Below are positions 60,418-64,000 of a stretch of 64,000 bases of DNA, piece after piece (the stretch's first letter is position 1; every line of letters starts with the position of its first letter). Source of the DNA: Leptodontidium sp. MPI-SDFR-AT-0119 (taxonomy: Eukaryota > Ascomycota > Leotiomycetes > Helotiales > Leptodontidiaceae); assembly GCA_020726505.1 (NCBI GenBank), contig JAHLEZ010000006.1:2046001-2110000 (forward strand). Direction: 5' to 3'. The notes under the pieces were generated by a model. It worked only from the letters and a program-made list of their open reading frames with translations. It was not told the DNA's origin and ran no database searches. The position numbers and the translations under genes are program-made.

Positions 60418-62125
60418 CTAGATAGCAACTGTCCGAACAGATTTCAATGGGCTAGCACCCATAGGAAGCTGTGGTTCTCGTATCGCCAAGCCTTCGAGCT
60501 GTTGTAGGATATCGACGCTCATCTGCTGTTCACGCCACGCCTTCGCCCCATTATAAGTACAGCAGTAATCCATGTACTGGTACGGTGATCTACGTCCAAA
60601 GCATCAGTCCGCCGTCTTGGAAGGGGAAATTGGACTGTTTGGATGTTACACATACATTTTGATCTTTTTGTCGCCTTTTTCAGTGGCCGGCTTTGCACTT
60701 TCCCGACTCAGAAGTTGGATTTGCGTAGCTCGTGGACGCCGTATCTCGTCGACAAGCTTCACATGTCAATCAGCATCGATGGATTCCGTTTGGAAAGATT
60801 GAGACGAACCTTTAGTCTTGACACAACTGCAAGTCCCGATGGCTTTCCGGATATGTTCTCAAAAAAGGATCCTATTGCTTCCTGTGGAGACTCAGCTCAA
60901 AACTTCCATCTGGTAGTCGCATTGGAGAGGCAATCTTACAGCATCTTCGATAGCTTGGCTCGCACCCTGGCCTTGTGTCGGCAGCATCGCATGAGCTGCA
61001 TCGCCGATCAGAATGACCTTTCCTCTTGTCCATGTACTGAGAGGATCCTGGAGACATGATCAGTACATCTCAAGAACGAAACAGGAACGGCTCGAACCAA
61101 ATCACGCAGTTGCCAGAGTCCCAGCTCGGGTGCATGTCGAAACAACCGCTTGCACCAGTCGGGAAACTCTTTGAAAGCTTCTAGAAGATCATCCATATTC
61201 CCTTTCGTAGTCCAAAACGTTTCGGTAGCTGGATCGGACACTGGGAATCCAAATATGTTAGCCCCCTGCTATTCACAAAAGGGTTTTATTAGGGGTCTAT
61301 TACCATCTGGAACCATGGCCACAATACTGAACACCTCTCCATTCCTCGCAGGTCCCATAATCAAACGATTCTGATGCCCCATGACCATCGTCGTAACCGC
61401 CTCTCTCGGATCCAAAAACGTCCGGATATCCTCATCGTCTTCAACTTTCGATGCATCGATCATCATACGATACGCCGCCTGTCCCGTCCTCACCGAGTCC
61501 ACTTCCTCACCAACTACACACCTCCTAATCATACTCCTAATCCCATCCGCCGCAACGATGAGATCAAGCCCATCCATCACGCTCCCATCCTCCAACTCCA
61601 CAGAGCCCTCTTCACAATCACAAGAGACGACTCGACTCTTAACCAAAATCTCCGCTGGTACACCCTCTCTATCCACGCTGGTCGCCGCGTTCTTCAGCAC
61701 ATCATGAAGATCCTGGCGGTGATACAACATCCTATCACCACCATACTCTGACTTCGTAGTCAAATCAACACGTTTATGTTCCGTTCCATCAGTCGAGCAT
61801 ATCCGGAATGCTTGATCGGCCATCGACCCCTTGGCGCGTAACTGGGAACAGAGATTCCACGACTTCTCGACGAATTTAGAGGCGTTGGGCTGGAGGGATA
61901 TGGTCGCGCCGATTTCGCGGTTGAGCGCTGATTGTTCGAGGATGGTGATTCGGCGGTTGGGACCGCGGAGAGCGATTGTCTGATTGATTGAAGGTTAGAC
62001 TATTGGTTCTGTTCGATCGTGAGGATTTATCACGGAGAATGCAGAATTTTTACAGTTGCTAGGCCGGCGATGCCACCGCCGACTATGAGGATGCGGAATT
62101 CTGACTCAGCTGGTGTGATTGCCAT
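60418..62125 (-). CDS. FAD-dependent monooxygenase (salicylate-hydroxylase-like, group A)
   Basis: Single-component flavin hydroxylase using NAD(P)H and O2 on an aromatic or related substrate. Seven exons (62125-62054, 61979-61304, 61240-61098, 61047-60940, 60881-60810, 60756-60656, 60589-60418) join in frame to 447 aa, a normal length. Motifs are GGGIAGL (G16, G18, G21), the NAD(P)H-contact DG motif [10 protein letters not shown], and the FAD ribityl motif [22 protein letters not shown], followed by [11 protein letters not shown] and [12 protein letters not shown]. The acceptor at 61241 has a GCTAAC branch and is preferred over an earlier AG that causes a frameshift. The last intron (60655-60590) is needed; without it the protein stops at 60646 and loses the conserved tail. 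It is convergent with the regulator. Confidence 0.9.
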
Positions 62126-63185
62126 TGTTGCTTTCTTTCCTGTCAATATTTTGCTCTGCAACATAAACAGGTTGAATGATTAAACTATTGTGAAAAATCT
62201 CCAGATTTGTATCAAGATAGTAAGCAGTCCAAAAATCTCCAAGTAAGTATGTCCAGCGCGGGGTCTACAGTTCAACACGGAGCAAGATCTCGGAGACCCC
62301 TCCCTCGCTAGAGCTAGCCGAGAAGCGACGGATGTCAATACCTTGATCATGTCCGGCTCTGACTCCACAACCAATTCTGTAATCCCTCAGAAAATCGCTC
62401 GAGAATGACACGAATGCGCAGGAAGTTCATCCACGGCCCCACCCCCACAATATCCAAACCCTGTATCATGCGTGTTCCCCGTGCTTTGAACTGCGGGGTT
62501 GCTGAAGTGCTTTTCGGAGCTTCTCGCTTGTGGGTTCGGCGAGGCATTACGGGCTCGGCGCGGTTCCGAACTAATGAATTTTTGTACGAGATCTTGGAGA
62601 AGCGGCTTTTTAGCGGGTGGGTAGTGCTCGGATCGGATTTTTGTTGTGAGGAGGGATACTAGAATTTAGCTGGTGTTTTGCCGTGAGGACTTATTGCCTC
62701 GGAATCGGTCTTGTGGATTTTGGTCTTGGTGTGTGAAGGAGGAAGGTCAGGAGAGGGGGACCTCGATCTATCCTTCTGTGATTTGATGAAACTTGACAGG
62801 CAAGAAGCTATTGTGAGGGGGAGTGTCGTGGAAGCTGTGTTATCCTATACACTCTTCTGTTTAGACCGTTTCTATGCAGTATCAGGATCTAAGCAGCCCT
62901 AAATCCAATCTTGAAGTGTGTATCTTAAGTAAACAAATCAAGCCAACCATTATATGTCTCATTGGTGGTAAACCTGAACGCCGCATGTGCCTTGCCCTAT
63001 ACCCTATAATACACCGCAGTAGGTGCGACTTCTGAACTGTAGTTATCCCTTTGAACGCCGTACCGAAACATTTATCCATAAATCAACCCCCAACTAAACC
63101 CATATCTATTGTTGCCAGTAACATGTGATTATACACCCATAGCCGCCGTCTATCCCATGCGTACGAACTCCAGTAATAAAGAAAC
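62126..63185. other. Intergenic, promoter of the FAD monooxygenase
   Basis: 1.06 kb upstream of the monooxygenase start and downstream of the KRE6 3' end. A TTCGGC occurs at 62535-62540. The frames at 62405-62662 and 62711-62902 lack motifs. This is the apparent right edge of the accessory cluster. Confidence 0.45.
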
Positions 63186-64000
63186 TTACGCCGAGCATCC
63201 TCCCAATTTATTTGAAGGCCATTTATAGCCCGTCTGATCCCAAAGCTAAGGCGCTTGTTAGCAAAACCATCTCCAACCACAACAAATTTGGAGGGGAACA
63301 CACCGCAGCATTCTTATTCCTATACGCCTTCGGATGCTTCGCAATATAATCCGTAGTCGGATATCCAGGCGGATCACAAGTGACACTCTCCTGACCAGGT
63401 TTCTGATAAAGTCTTACATAGTCAATATGCATCACAGTCGGGAACTTCAACTTATCCATCCAGATCTCACTCCAAGAATAACTCATTCCCAGATTCAGCA
63501 CAATGGACATAGGTTCCTCTGAAACCGATCTGGCTTTGACATTCCCATTCGGTCCTATCGCCCGGCCATCCATGACGAAACTCGGATCGTCGCCTACGAA
63601 CCATGCGATTTTCCCTTTATCTGTGCCAGGCACGTATTCATATGCGTATTTCTGGAATGAATTGCCGTCGTACCATGAGTTATTCAGGGTTGTAACTGCG
63701 CTGATGGCTTGTTGGAAGGGACCACCACAGTAGGTGTTTATCTGAGAGATAGTTGGGTCGGGGAGAGCCATGAAGTTGGCGTTGGGCTGGTACCAGACGT
63801 CGAAGGGAGCGACTTGGAAACTTTGCGTCACGACGCCGATTTTGCTGCCCAGGTCGAGGGAGCCTTCTATGATGTCGATTTCGGGGGCGCCTCTCCCTGT
63901 GCCTGGGCTGGGGTGGTCTTCGCCTTTGCAGGTGCAGGAGCTGAGGCGCTGGCCAGGGAGGTAGGATAGACCATCTGATGATGACTGGTTGGGTGTTATG
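63186..64000 (-). CDS. KRE6/SKN1-family beta-1,6-glucan synthesis protein, C-terminal part
   Basis: Type II membrane glycoside-hydrolase-16-like protein needed for cell-wall beta-1,6-glucan. Only the C-terminal part is in the window; the gene continues beyond 64000. Two exons are seen: from 64000 to 63304, and 63245-63186 ending at TAA. The GH16 catalytic signature PEIDIIEG is present near 63870. Other family blocks are QSFQVAPFDVWYQPN, WFVGDDPSFVMDGRAIG, EPMSIVLNLGMSYSW, FPTVMHIDYVRLYQ and CDPPGYPTTDYIAKHP. The last exon gives LWDQTGYKWPSNKLGGC, the usual C-terminus; a GTAAGT overlapping the stop could mark another intron, so the final residues are uncertain. Filamentous fungi often carry several KRE6/SKN1 copies, so no symbol is given. 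Confidence 0.9.

Noticed and set aside
60646..60655. Stop of the FAD monooxygenase at TAA 60646-60648
   Set aside because: A GTATGT donor at 60655 and the acceptor at 60590 restore a conserved 57-codon tail in frame.
61262..61266. Apparent 1-nt frameshift at a C5 run in the FAD monooxygenase
   Set aside because: It disappears if the acceptor at 61241, with a GCTAAC branch site, is used; the run is then intronic.

Overview
The window is nuclear DNA of a filamentous ascomycete (Pezizomycotina). The evidence is short introns of about 45-100 nt with GTATGT/GTAAGT donors and TACTAAC-like branch points, pyrimidine-rich promoters, and fungus-specific families: Zn2Cys6 factors, a TOK potassium channel, an AreB-type GATA factor and KRE6. 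Some of the gene complement would fit Leotiomycetes, but the class cannot be fixed from sequence alone. I worked out exon joins by hand for the intact genes, and they close in frame. I found no tRNA, rRNA, CRISPR array or transposon.

Left part (1-10.9 kb): one intact SDR oxidoreductase is followed by four damaged genes. These are a metallo-beta-lactamase-fold hydrolase without its N-terminus, the last two exons of an unrelated gene, an MFS transporter cut after its first exon, and a Zn2Cys6 factor with two frame breaks. This looks like the remains of a small catabolic cluster. About 4.3 kb with no recognisable gene follows.

Centre (10.9-45 kb): a tightly packed block of conserved housekeeping genes. 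These are BST1 (GPI inositol deacylase), PMS1 (mismatch repair), a four-TM membrane protein, ARH1 and ETFA (mitochondrial redox proteins, 32 nt apart stop to stop), RSC8/SWI3 (chromatin remodelling), an RRN5-like Pol I factor, IRC3 (mitochondrial helicase), an unknown protein, TOK1, KRR1 (ribosome biogenesis) and the nitrogen-regulatory GATA factor areB. areB shows an overlapping uORF, a stop-free first intron and an alternative in-frame start.

Right part (45.9-62.1 kb): an accessory, cluster-like array of a CocE/S15 hydrolase, two different MFS transporters, a divergent pair of paralogous PhyH-type 2-oxoglutarate dioxygenases, a Zn2Cys6 factor and a salicylate-hydroxylase-like FAD monooxygenase. 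There is no PKS, NRPS or terpene synthase in view. It may be a degradation or detoxification cluster (ester cleavage, hydroxylation, 2OG-dependent oxidation, export) or the tailoring half of a metabolite cluster. Repeated GCCGAA sites, and a 15-nt motif shared by the two transporter promoters, suggest common regulation. The window ends inside a KRE6/SKN1-family beta-glucan synthesis gene.
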